IMG/VR virus record: IMGVR_UViG_3300021085_002655
Coordinates: 1 to 37,510 of that record
Length of the DNA: 37,510 nt
Source of the DNA: a virus
Reading direction: 5' to 3' (one strand)
This document shows, piece after piece, positions 25,701 through 37,400 of the stretch; position 1 is the first letter of the stretch, and each line of letters opens with the position of its first letter. The notes under the pieces were generated by a model. It ran no database searches and had not been told where the DNA came from. It saw only the letters and a list, made by a program, of their open reading frames with translations. A program made the position numbers and the translations under genes.

Positions 25701-27724
25701 TAATCGAGCTTCAGATGGATGTGCTGGCGATGGAGCTTACCGTGCTTAGTAAGAAAATTGCTGCAAATAAAGAAATGGACGAGGGTACGAAGGCAAGACT
25801 ACAGACCGAACTCTCCCAAAGTATAGCTAATGTTGGTAAAGAAGGTACCTTACGGAAGAGACTAAGGGAGAATCTTACTAAAGAAATGGGCTTGCAAGAA
25901 GAAGAACAGATCGCAGGCTACTACACGGCTAGAAATGCCGCCGAGAAAGAATTGATAGACACTAGGTTACAAGCAGCAGAACTAGAGAATGACTTAGCCA
26001 AAAGATTGACAGATTTAAACTCTCAAATTTTTGATAGTAAGATGTCTACTATAGACAGCGAGAGAAAGATTGAAGAAGAAAAATTAAAAGTTCAAAATTC
26101 TCAGACGAGAGCAGATAGAAGAAGAGTTCTAAGTGTCAAGCAAATTGCTGAGTTAGACCAAAAAACTCTCGAGAAGAAGAAAAAGTTAATTGAACAAGAT
26201 ACCAAAAATAAATTAAATGCTCTAGATCAAGAGTTCATATTGCTCAGAGCAAAAAGAGAGCAAACAAAAGCAGAGCAAGAGTTACTAATAGAGTCAGTTC
26301 GTTTGATCCTTGGAGATAAAAGAGCCGATGAATTAAAGTCTAAGCTAGATACCGCTTTTATAGCTTCAGGCAAACTCTTGGACATGGCTGAGACGGCTTC
26401 CAGAGAGAGAATCAAAGCTCTTGGAGAGTCTTTAATTTCAGATCTCAAAGCCGCCGCAAAAGATAGTGTGAAAGAGGCTTCCGCAACTGATTTCCTAGCA
26501 GGCACAAGCTCAAGCAAATTTTTACAGGAAATTAATGATGCTAAAGATAGAGGCGCGGTAACTAGAAGTAATGCCCAGACGTATTCGGAAGAGCAAAATG
26601 CAGCAGTAGCCTCTGCGCAAACTAAAGTCGATGGCATTCAGAGCGGAAAAGATGCAGAGGGTAATAATATACCCCTGGATGAGATTGATGCTCTCAACAA
26701 AGGGTTAGAAGAAGCCAAAATACGAGCAAAAGACGCAGAAATAGGTATAAAACAAGCTTTTATAGCTGCTACTCTTGAAGGTATTTCTCCGATGCTTAAC
26801 AAGCTGAAAGAGCTGGGCCCTCAAGGAGAATTAGTAGCTACTGTTGTAGAATCAACTGCGGTCATGGGAATGGCCTTTTTAGAACTAGCAAAAAGCGGAA
26901 ACACCGCAGCAGATAAGTTAGCTGCTGTAGGGGCAATTGTGCAAGGTATAGGAGCCATAATGGCAGCCTCTAGTAAAGCAAAAATTGCAGGAATTGACAA
27001 AGAAATTGACGCAGAGAAGAGAAGAGATGGAAAGTCAAAAGAGTCTCTAGCAAAAATCTCAGCACTTGAAAAGAAGAAAGAAAGAGCGAAAAGAAAAGCT
27101 TTTGAACAGAATAAGAAAATAGCAATGGCTGAGACAATTATAAATACTGCTGCGGCCGTAATGGCCCAGAAAGGAAACTGGCCAATGATGATATTGATGG
27201 GTCTATTGGGCGCTGCTCAGTTAGCAATTATTGCAGGAACTTCTTATCAAGGGGGAGGTTCTGCTGCGGGCGCTTCAACTCCTTCTTCTATAGGTATGGG
27301 AGAGAGGTCTAATAAAGTAGACGTGTCTAAACAAGCTTCCGGAGCAGAATTATCAGCTTTGAGAGGCGGAAGTACGGCAAATATTGGCGGACAAAATTTC
27401 ATGCCCCCTCCTGCTTTTATGGGAGCACAGTATAGAGCGCAAGGAGGCCCTACAGCAGGTTACGTAGTGGGTGAGCAAGGTCCAGAACTGTTTGTTCCGG
27501 ACGTGCCAGGGAAAATCGTTCCTAATGATGAGATGAAGCAATCTCAGCCTGTGAATGTAAACTTTACTATTCAAGCGATAGATACAACAAATTTCAATGA
27601 TGCGCTTGTAACTCAAAGAGGAAATATTATTTCAATGATTAGAGAAGCCGCCAATACTTACGGAGAGACTTTTCTAGAGTCTGTTAATGATACAGCAATT
27701 ACGACAGGACAAGGTAAATTATAA
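22733..27724 (+). CDS. Tail tape measure protein
   Basis: A 1663-aa protein beginning with GTG at 22733 and overlapping the chaperone frame by 11 bases. The N-terminal 450 residues are helical with AQFIQGGLVPAYAEIASRVF. A hydrophobic segment lies at about 490-525 (ISLAIPIFTAITVIIGAFDV). The middle (about 780-1350) is a very long, lysine/glutamate-rich coiled coil, and a second hydrophobic stretch precedes the end. The C-terminal GGPTAGYVVGEQGPELFVPD block (about 1570-1590) is the typical ending of tape measures, close to the VGE(K/Q)GPE pattern. Length sets tail length: with the roughly 0.15 nm per residue seen in lambda, about 250 nm. Complete. Confidence 0.93.
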   Translation: MANNSILFEVIVTDKGLQVVEKKLDGVTSSANRATGATERMSKSQKNNAAQFNKQQKGVAQATSNSTKSFAKQAQFIQGGLVPAYAEIASRVFAITAFFGALQRAAQTEKLAQGLEVLGVSSGVALTTLSKGLQEATGFALSMEESMRSTNLVISAGFDSSSIERLGEVARTASIALGRDTADSLSRLTRGATKLEPELLDELGIMVRLDEATSNYASKIGKTVSELTNFERRQAFMNAVLEEGEKKFSALAGVDVSAYDKIAATFNDLSKTLLNVVNFAFSPLLKVLASSKILLLGFFTAFGATVLRSIAPGLSDLGSRYSDLRAQVKASTLGQIQSLSVLKNTGPAFAKVTEQIEAGVPIQEALNTARASMAGTLGQLTKKHKKMVLAEGEASEGARRLKAEIDGQRKSYRDLGVTIQGVVNAQQNLTNEQQISTLLGTGRFAEAWAQAKELFANYGSQIGEAGKDQGAFHKILAKLGPIFGATATAARIAGTAISLAIPIFTAITVIIGAFDVMMKGVTWVMEKFAPAAAAANAASAKLKETVSELEKTFKQLNATANGSNAVYKTLTARTTAAANAYSNLAAQSQIAYDALLRARKLGETPVNTLSGLRSMRDAILASDELTERYKKMYDIEGDVGDHIMERAGGNAVGALRTMKSIIEDVLDPQKKFTDELNNSNLAATVAAKGVRDLYNSIQNKTPFDQAVADVTDLSKNLNNLAKRSGKESVQAFANLQEQLDKGSYNQIIDPHILKMLKDASVTTEEQAKNLFAMATIAVKQKKESLVLFQTESSIAKSKERTAQAELTKLQEGVQTRETIAAQLMHEDQILKQQKKAVDAKLKIARDTLDTTGKTALTAEEIVVQESLIRALVAEGEAITAKRLGHLEKAEAQEIKLTAKMKEKIDLEKQVLNQILAGVDAKKKTIELDDKILSSATKLANARKGLAASETATQEFDRVKENFEVTKKGEVTLSKAKKSLMDTEKETKLMLIELQMDVLAMELTVLSKKIAANKEMDEGTKARLQTELSQSIANVGKEGTLRKRLRENLTKEMGLQEEEQIAGYYTARNAAEKELIDTRLQAAELENDLAKRLTDLNSQIFDSKMSTIDSERKIEEEKLKVQNSQTRADRRRVLSVKQIAELDQKTLEKKKKLIEQDTKNKLNALDQEFILLRAKREQTKAEQELLIESVRLILGDKRADELKSKLDTAFIASGKLLDMAETASRERIKALGESLISDLKAAAKDSVKEASATDFLAGTSSSKFLQEINDAKDRGAVTRSNAQTYSEEQNAAVASAQTKVDGIQSGKDAEGNNIPLDEIDALNKGLEEAKIRAKDAEIGIKQAFIAATLEGISPMLNKLKELGPQGELVATVVESTAVMGMAFLELAKSGNTAADKLAAVGAIVQGIGAIMAASSKAKIAGIDKEIDAEKRRDGKSKESLAKISALEKKKERAKRKAFEQNKKIAMAETIINTAAAVMAQKGNWPMMILMGLLGAAQLAIIAGTSYQGGGSAAGASTPSSIGMGERSNKVDVSKQASGAELSALRGGSTANIGGQNFMPPPAFMGAQYRAQGGPTAGYVVGEQGPELFVPDVPGKIVPNDEMKQSQPVNVNFTIQAIDTTNFNDALVTQRGNIISMIREAANTYGETFLESVNDTAITTGQGKL

Positions 27725-28440
27725 TGGCATTCATGGACGTACTACCCGACCCCAATAGAAGGATTTTAGACTCTGGTAAAGGAGGAAATAATACTTCTAG
27801 CCCTACCACTGGAACTGCTGGTCCCGGCTTTGCTTCAGTGAAGTTTGCCTCAGTTCAGCCCACTATGGTGTCTAGAACTAATGGAGGAAGGGTTGTTACT
27901 CGAGCACAAGCTACTCAGTACTGGAAAATAGATATCAGCTATAACCCTCTTACTAGGGCAGAGTTTGAGCCTGTGAACTCTTTTCTTATGTCAAAGCAAG
28001 GAAGACTTACACCTTTTTATGTAGTACTACCCCAGCATGATAATCCTAGAAGCGGCTTTACGACAATTGTTCGTACTGATGAGGCTGCGACTTCGGGAGC
28101 AACTAAAGTAAAAGTAGATGATTTTGGTAACGCGACCGCTGCGGGCCCTCGTCCCGGTGATTTATTCACTGTTACAGACACCACAAACTCAAACCATGTC
28201 AAAGCTTATATGGTTACAAGAGTAGAAACAAACACTGACTATGAAGGTATTCAACCTGCTGCCGCCGAGCGTGTAATTCATTTTAATCCTCCACTAACTT
28301 ACTCTGTGGGGGACAATACCGTACTAAATTTTACAAACCCTAGGATTAGAGTAATTTCGCAAAAGAATGCTCAAGAATATTCACTATCAACTGATAATCT
28401 TTTTAACTTCAGTCTGTCTTTAGAGGAGGCATTACCTTAA
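27724..28440 (+). CDS. Distal-tail-type minor tail protein
   Basis: A 238-aa protein that starts on the last base of the tape measure stop (TAATG). It lies where lambda M/L or distal tail proteins occur. The fold appears all-beta: FASVKFASVQPTMVSRTNGG, TQYWKIDISYNPLTRAEFEP, an insertion (ATSGATKVKVDDFGN; GDLFTVTDTTNSNHVKAYMV) and the ending YSLSTDNLFNFSLSLEEALP. Blocks such as SRTNGGRVVTRAQATQYWKI resemble phage proteins of the distal-tail class (DUF2460-like in position, but not clearly that family). No cysteines, so it is not the iron-sulphur gpL type. Confidence 0.65.
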   Translation: MAFMDVLPDPNRRILDSGKGGNNTSSPTTGTAGPGFASVKFASVQPTMVSRTNGGRVVTRAQATQYWKIDISYNPLTRAEFEPVNSFLMSKQGRLTPFYVVLPQHDNPRSGFTTIVRTDEAATSGATKVKVDDFGNATAAGPRPGDLFTVTDTTNSNHVKAYMVTRVETNTDYEGIQPAAAERVIHFNPPLTYSVGDNTVLNFTNPRIRVISQKNAQEYSLSTDNLFNFSLSLEEALP

Positions 28441-31400
28441 ATGAGCAAATTAAATTCTAACCCTACTCTTTCGGTTCATTTAGAGGAGAATCGTCCTTTT
28501 GTATACGCACACTTAGTAAAGTTTGAAAGACCTCTAAAAGAATGGGTAGCTCCAAATGCTGACGTGCTTTACAGCCAGAAAGCCTCTAGATACATGCATA
28601 TTACAGATGCTTCATACGTTATTGGGTATGATGATCTGTCTACGTATACCAGTCTAGCGGGTTTCGACGGTCGCACGCGTAATTATTCTCAAAACTATTA
28701 CCCTAATAAACTAATCAGCGTTGGTTCGGTTCAGGATTCCTCTGAGAATAAAGTATCAAATTTAAGTGTCACACTAGATGCAGGAGCTCTTGATGCCACT
28801 ATATATTCGGAGACAATAACTTTTACCAAGACTACAAGCCCTTCGGAGTATTTTTTAGAGGCACAGACTAGCCTGTCTGATGCAGGTTTTGCAGAGGGAG
28901 ATATTATAAGTTTAGTTTCCTCTAACAGCGGTATAAATTCTGGAACTAGGTATAAAATTCATTCGTTCAGAAATGAAGGTAAGAAAGTTCGTGTCACAGA
29001 GGAGACTTTTCCTTTTGGTACTTGGACGGAGACATCAAAAACCTATACTATTTCACAAGCAAGTACAGAGATAACCGCACTTACCTTAGATCAAAAAGCT
29101 GCTAATTTTGTAAACAGACAAGTATCTGTATTTAAAGCTTTTTTCTATGAAGACGAGCCGGGCGTATTTATAGGCAACCCTGTACGTCTATTTAGCGGTA
29201 TTATTACTGCTGCAAGTTATAAAGAAACTCCAGATAGAAATGCTACCATAACTTGGTCATGTAAAAGTCACTGGGGTGATTTTCAACAAGTACGTGGTCG
29301 TTTAGGAGCCGACGAATACCATAGAGCTTTAGATGGTGAAGGTAGGGCTAACGCCCAAGCTACTGTCAAACCTGAGTATGCTTCTGATAGAGGATTTCAG
29401 CACGCTAATAATGCTGTGAATATTATAGGCCTTTACAATACTACAGAAACTAAATTCAGAGAGATCTGGAGAAACAAGCTATTCGGCACTAAAAAACTTG
29501 AAGAATACGAAGAAGAGGTTGTAAACGAAGTCGATCTCCGGTTTAATTTAAGTGCAAAATATATACCTGTAGTTTACGGAGTTAGAAGATTGGGCGGAAC
29601 CCCTATCTTTGCCGACACTTCTTTAGACGCAAGCAAAGTTTATATTGCAGAAACTCTTGCCGAAGGCCCTATACAGGGTATACTAAATATGTATGTGGAA
29701 GACCAACCTTTGGTTTGTATTTCAGAGCAGGATTCCGCTGTACGAAGCTCTATAGCAGGTGGTTCCGGCGGTCTAACCTCTACGGGATCTACTGCTTGTT
29801 TTGGTAGGGCAGATTTAGGGCAAGTATTAGTAGGGGAATATACTGTAACTAGTGGTTTAACTAATTCCGCAGGCCGAGCTCTCGATAATCTTAGTTCTAT
29901 AGACTTAATTAGAGAAGCTGTACGTATAGGTCAGCAAGCCGCCGCCGCCGTTACTAGTGGCGGTCAATCTGCTGTAAATACTTCTTATAATACTGCAGCC
30001 TCTAATTTATATGTTTCAGGTCTCAACACAAATCTTAATGGAATAACGCATGATTACGGCGTTAATTTCGCTTCGCCTAATAATACAACCATAGAGTTTA
30101 AGTCAGGATTACCTAATCAACTAGCTTCTTCTTCTTTTGCAAATTTAGGGAAAAATGTTGACTTCAAACTACAATCAGATTACTATGGGGCAAACTCCGG
30201 AGCATATTATTGGGGAGGAGAGCACAGATTATTAGACACAGCCTATACTACTAGTATTTTTGAAATTTCTTCAGAGCAAACTACCGTACCAGAGATAGAC
30301 TATGTAATTCGGGGTTCAATGGTAGAATGTTTTAACTATGATGGAAGCTTTGGTAACATTGTTAACACTGAGAGCCACACTTGGTTTAATATAGGGGATA
30401 CCGTAGATCTAAACATTACAGTTAGTGGACAGACTGTCCCAGTAGTCTCAGATATTACTATTATAGACAAGTGGTTTTATTATGATTCTACTGGACAGAA
30501 AAACTATAGATTTCGTTGGGACCTAACTGCACAACAAGAATTCACTCTTAAGACTCACAAGACTTTTTGGATGGAGGATGATTCTTCTCATACCTGGACT
30601 ATGGCTACTTATGATTTTAAGGAAGGAGAGACACATTTTACTATAGATAGAGAGTTAAAACAGGAAGTCACTGCAGTTAGTAGCTCCGGAAGCTCTGATC
30701 TTACAGTTACTTTGGACACAACTAATAATGAATTTAACCATTCGACTCTAGGTAGCGATGCACGCGTCTCACTACTTACAGAAGTAGAAGTTACATCAAC
30801 AGACGAAACACATAGCGCTGCCCCAGATAATATTACAACTTCTATTACAAGTACTTCTACATTTACTACGCCTTCCACAAATTCAATGACTGTGACGAAC
30901 CAGGATACAGGAACTATTAGCGACGTCCTAGCTGTTGCCGATACTACTACTTTTGTAGTTGCTAAAAATAAAATAAGTTTAGCGGCAAACTCTAATTTAA
31001 GTGCAGCATCTATTTCATCGGGGAAAACAGTTATTATACGTAAGAATGATACTGGCAGTAATATAACTGAAATTACAAGAACTGTTACTTCATATGATTC
31101 TACTGGAAGAATATTAACAGTAGCTCCCGATTTGGATGATGGTGAGATTCCCGCCGCCAACGATACTATAACGATCTTAGGTACTCAAGAAGGTAGAGAT
31201 CTTCGTCCCACCACTAACTTCGCTCTTATGATGTACGACTATCTTCGTAACAAGAGATATGGGGCAGGACTTTCCACAGATAAGTTAGACCATAGTAGTT
31301 TTTTACATGCAGGACGAGTTTGCGATACTACATCAGATATAACAGTTACTGTATCTCTAACTGCAACACACTTATCTAGCTTAGCTGTGGGACAAAAATA

Positions 31401-34400
31401 CACTTATTCTCCTACTATAAGCGGAGTAGACCGTTTCAAATGGCAGGGAGTAGTAAAAGAAATCAGAGTAATTACTACTACTAATACTACTGCAACTGCC
31501 ACTATAGTTTTTGGTTCTTGTGTAGGAAAACTAACCAACAAGTTTAATAAAAACAGGCAGAGAGCTGCGGGAGACGTTGTTTGGGATACCGGTGCCCTAC
31601 AAACAAGCAAGGTTAGTACTGTAGGAACTCAAGACACAATAACCGACAATGCTACTGCAATAACTGCAATCGGCTTAAGCCCTCCCGGCACAGCAGCCAC
31701 AGCAGATAATACTTTATCTATAACATGTGTGGCAGGTACTAATCCTGTTAGTAATTATAGTTTGTATGATTCTGACTTCGTGACTTACTGGAAGTACTTA
31801 GGGTGGGATTCCCCAGATCAGCGGTGGGTCACTAGGCATCAAGGTAATGTTTTAATAGATACTTCCCAACCTGTCTTTAATGTTATAGGGGGCTTACTAG
31901 ATCATTTTAACGGTATTTTATCTTTTCAAGACGGTAAATTTCGTCTAGAAGTAGAAACAAAAAGAGACCCAGATTCTGATTTATGGTGGAACTTCTTAGA
32001 CTCTTCACAGGGTTGGGCTACCGAACAGGGTACTCTAACTGCTTCAGAAGATTTCGCTAGCGTAACTAGCCCTGTAGCCAACACTGTGGGAAAGATAGTA
32101 AAAACTGGGGTGGACTTTCTTGGCTCTCTTAATTCTGTCGTAAGAGCGCGAATAAAGAAACGTACTGGTGGAAGCTCCTGGACAGGAGAACTATACTTTT
32201 CCACCTTTAGTCCATTTGGGACTACCGGACACTCAAAAACTATAGCTCAGCCTACAAGCTTAGACTCGTTCGAATGGACTACAGTATCTTGGGATATGTC
32301 TAGTAACACCCTTTGGAATACTAGATATATTACCGGATTAAAATTAGAGTTAGGAATTGACTTTGATGTAGAGTGGATTTCTGTAGGATCAGGACAGCGA
32401 GTAGTAGAGGCCGAAGACATTGTAGGCAGTATCAATTTAAAGGATCAGGGCTTATCAAAAGCGTTTAATTCTTTGTCTGCTAGCATAATTGATCCAGGTA
32501 ATAATTTTAATAATCGTTCTGTATCTTTCTTTAACTCAGACTATCTGAAACAAGACAGGGGTGTAGTTCGTTCAGGATCCTACAAGCTAGAGGGTATAAC
32601 CAATTATTACAATGCTAGATTAGCTGTAGAGCAGACTCTTAATAAGTCTCGATTTGCTAGAAAAATATCCTTCACCCTACGCCCAGCTGGACTCGCTCTT
32701 AGTCCTGGGGAGTTGATACGTGTAAAATACCCTAGATTTGGTTGGGACTCAGGAAAGTATTTCCGTATTGAATCACTAACGTACCAAGAAGACTGCTTAG
32801 TGAGCGTAGTAGCTTTAGAACATGATGATTCTATTTATTTTATCGACGCCGCTAAAGTAAGCCCTTATTCAATAGAGCGAGAGCGAGAGGCAGTCACTCG
32901 TGTTCCTGTAGCTCCTAGCAATTTGAGCGCTACTACAGACCTTCTTAACGGTGTATTACTGACCTGGTCTAAAGTAGCAAATTTAGGCCCCTCTGCAAAA
33001 TATGAAATTTGGAGAGGCACAACAAGTGATGGTGCAGACAGGGTTCGACTGTCTCCTGGAGTAGTTGAACATACTGCGGGAACAGCGACACAGGCCACCT
33101 ATTTCGATGCTTTTACTCCTTCTACCGAGACTAGTTTTTACTACTGGGTAAGAACTAGAACCGCTGTTGGTGTACAAACAACTTCCGGAGCACGAAGAAA
33201 CGAATATTTTAGTACGTTTGCAGGGCCTGCTCAAGGTACTACAGTGGGCGGAATTAATAACTATACTCTTGCCATATACAAGAAAACCAACTCTAGTGTT
33301 GCTCCTACTGCTCCCACCAATAACCCTGTCTATACTTTTAGCACAAATTCGTTATCTGTAGCTTTTAACAATGGCTGGACAAGGGATATCCCTAATAATA
33401 CGGATAACTATATATGGAGAATCGAGCAGCATCTAACAACAACTACAGATACTGTAACTGTAGGAAACTGGGATGCCGCATCCTTATTTGCAAAAAATGG
33501 AGACAGCGGTGCCAGTGTCAATATCATATTTACTAGAAGCGCCACGAAACCTAACCCTCCTAGTGCTAGTGCGGCGCCTGTGGCTCCTTGGTACGATAAT
33601 CCTCCCTCAGGTACGGGTATTCTGTGGGCAAGTAAAGGGGTAAGAGGAATTACGGAGACAAATTTTACTTGGGGAGCTACATATCAAGTAGAAGGTACTT
33701 CTGTAGTTGAGGTTGCTGTTTACAAACTAAACGACACTACTACTCCTACGGGAGGTTCTTATAATTTTACTACTAATTCTCTGACTACTACGGGACTTAC
33801 TACTGGCTGGGCTCAGACAATACCTTCAGGGTTTGGTAATGGAGACTCAATCTATAAATCTCTAGCTTTGTTTGTAGGGGGTCCGGAAGACACGGCAGCA
33901 ACAGCTACCTGGAGCACCCCCGCTGTTATTGCTTTTAGGCAAGACGGTTCAATCGGAAATGATGCCAAAACAGTAAAACTAACCCCTAGTTCCCATGTAA
34001 TTGATTACGCTACAGACGGATCAGAAAACTCTAGCATTACTTTCACTACGAGAACTCAAAGTATTACTGGTACGCCTAAATTTAAGTTTTTAGTTGGCGG
34101 CGTACAAAAACAGTATACAACCTCGGGAAGTTTTACGCTACATGAGGACGATGAACCCAGTATTGGAGGAAAGGTAGAAGTAGAAGTAGAAGTAAGAGAA
34201 AATGCCAGTCCAGACACTTTACTAGCAACGGATACTGTAACCATACACACTGTGCAAGATGGATCAGATGCTATACTGGGATTCCTAACTAATTCTAGTC
34301 ACACTGTTCCATCTTCGTCCACAGGAACTTTAGCGTCCGGAGCCCTTAACAGCGCTGGCGGCATCTTCCAAGTTAGGGTTGGGAGCGTAGATGTAACCTC

Positions 34401-37400
34401 TTCCTGTACCTTTGCAGTTTCGGGAAGCCCTTCAAATATAGGCATCAGTTTTCCTTCAAATAGTCCTGTAGATGGGGAATACATAGTTACTTCTCTTACT
34501 GCGAACTCTGCTACGGCGACTTTGCAAGCAACAATCCCTGCAGCGACCGCAGGTACCTCAGGGGATATAACCGTCACAGCAATTTACAGCATCTCCAAGT
34601 CTCTTAAAGGAGAGCAAGGAGATGCTTCACCGACAGTACGTATTACTGCAAATTACTATGCTATTACCTATGCTCCCGGAGGAGGAAACCCATCACCTAA
34701 TGCTGTAATTCTAACGGCAAGTGCTTTGGGGAGTATAACCAGTCCCTACTTTAAGTTTACTGGCGACGGCATAACAGATGAAACGTCTTTTACTGCTGCT
34801 CCTGGAGGAGCTAGCTCTAAAACCAAATCAGTTAACATACCTTCCACCTATTTTAGTACAGCATATAATTTAAGGGTGGGCGTTTCTGACGGAGACCAGA
34901 ATGAGTTAAGTTTTGATACTCTCTCTATATCAGGTTTACGGCCAGGTAGTGTGGGAGAATCCGCCGCAGAATTAAAACTATATTATTCAGGAGCTTATAA
35001 TACCACTTTTCCAAGCGGAGGACCAACAGGTGTAAGTTATAGTTTTTCAACAGGCTCAATGTCGAATATTCCATCGGGGTGGTCTACAACACCTCCTGCG
35101 GCAAGTATATATTCAGTGATTTTGGCCTCTACAGCTTTTGTAACAGGCACGGGAACCGCTACAAATATATCTTTTACTGCACCCGGTATCGAAATAGCAG
35201 GCCAGTCTCTTGTAAACTATATATTTAAAAGATCTGCAAGCAAACCCAGTACTCCTGCCGATACTACTCATCCTAATGTTCCCTCTACGTGGTATGACGA
35301 TGTAGACAATGTTCCCGCAGGAACAAACCCTCTTTGGGTGGCTAGAGGTCAAAGTACTGTAACAGGGCTTGGAGCGAATTTTACTATAAACTGGGTTACT
35401 AACTGGAGTGCTCCCACGCAAATAGAAGGGCGTGACGCAGCTACTGTAATACTGACTAATGAAGCGCATACAGTACCTACGTCTGCAGCGGGTACTAGTG
35501 TAATGACCGGTTCAGGTACAGATATATTAGCTTATATAGGTCCCCAACCAGTCCCTTATGATAATACCAGTCCATATGCTTCTCCTTCTTTTAGAGTTTC
35601 TGCCTCTGGCAGTAATATTACTCCGGGAGCGATCTCAGGATCGAGTAATACAGCAACTATAGCCGACCATAGTTCTATGAATGCGGATTCAGCTAGTATT
35701 ACTTACACTATAACAGTAGTTAATACCAAAGGGCAGGCCGAAACTTACACTAAGCTACAGACGTTTTCCAAAGCAAAAGAAGGCCAGGAAGGAATACAAA
35801 ACGTAACTAAAGAGATCTTTTATGGCTTAGCTTCAAGCACCGCACCTACTACACCTAGTGCCACTAGCTATACTTTCTCTACAGGCGCTTTTGCAGGTTT
35901 AAGTGCGAACTGGTCTACTACGCCTACGCCTATTACAGGTAGCAACGCCAACAATTTCTGGAAAGCAGTAGTAACAGCAGTAGAGAATACAAACGCTTCC
36001 GGAGTTTCTTCTGGAAGTAACCTAACTTTTAGTGCCGCTACAAGATTACTCTCAGGTTTTGGGGATGTTGTAGACAAAGATGAAAGCGACATTGACATAG
36101 ACCATCTGGAAGATCCTAATAATGTTCGTCTACATGCAAGTTATGCAGGGCAAGGATTAAATTCTCAAGGCCACTTAACTGGAGCTATTAATAGCGGTGG
36201 TACCTTATTCACTGCCGATGAAGCTATAAGTATTAGGGGCGGTTTTACAAATCTTAGCACGACCCCATTACTAAATGTAGTCAATGCTGCGGCTGCACTA
36301 AGAAATGTTAATACTTCTGCAGCTCAAGTAGGATTAGGCAGCGTATCTGACATTACTACTGCTCAGATGAGACAAGGTACTAGTAAGGCTGATGTAGGTC
36401 TCAATTTAGTAGATAATGCATCTGGAGCTACTATTCGTCAAAGTATAGTTATTAATGCACAAACAGGTGTAATAACTGGAATAGGTACAGGTAACTCTAC
36501 TGCAATTGGTAACTCGTTTACTACAAAAACTCAAGTAGGTCTAGGTAGCGTATCTGACATTACTTCTGCTCAAATGAGACAAGGTACTTCTTCAACGGAT
36601 GTAGGATTAGGCAGCGTATCTAATATTACTTCTGCTCAAATGAGACAGGGTACTAGTAAGGCTGATGTAGGTCTCAATTTAGTAGATAATGCATCTGGAG
36701 CTACTATTCGTCAAAGTATAGTTATTAATGCACAAACAGGCGTAATAACTGGAATAGGTACGGGTAACTCTACTGCAATTGGTAACTCGTTTACTACAAA
36801 AACTCAAGTAGGTCTAGGTAGCGTATCTGACATTACTACTGCTGCTATGAGACAAGGTACTTCTTCAACGGATGTAGGATTAGGCAGCGTATCTAATATT
36901 ACTTCTGCTCAAATGAGACAGGGAACTTCTGCAACCGATGTGGGTCTAGGTAACGTAACTAACGAAGCTAAAGCTACAATGTTTGCAACACCTACTTTTA
37001 CAGGAACTGTAGTAGGAGTTTCAGCTACGCATGTAGGATTAGGTAGCGTATCTAATATTACTTCTGCTCAAATGAGACAAGGTACTTCTTCAGCCGATGT
37101 AGGATTAGGCAGCGTATCTAATATTACTTCTGCTCAAATGAGACAAGGTACTAGTAAGGCTGATGTAGGTCTCAATTTAGTAGATAATGCATCTGGAGCT
37201 ACTATTCGTCAAAGTATAGTTATTAATGCACAAACAGGCGTAATAACTGGAATAGGTACGGGTAACTCTACTGCAATTGGTAACTCGTTTACTACAAAAA
37301 CTCAAGTAGGTCTAGGTAGCGTATCTGACATTACTACTGCTGCTATGAGACAAGGTACTTCTTCAACGGATGTAGGATTAGGCAGCGTATCTAATATTAC

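Noticed and set aside
30609-31160. Leftward 183-aa frame opposite the tail-tip gene
   Set aside because: Antisense shadow of beta-rich Thr/Ser sequence with no ribosome-binding site or promoter.
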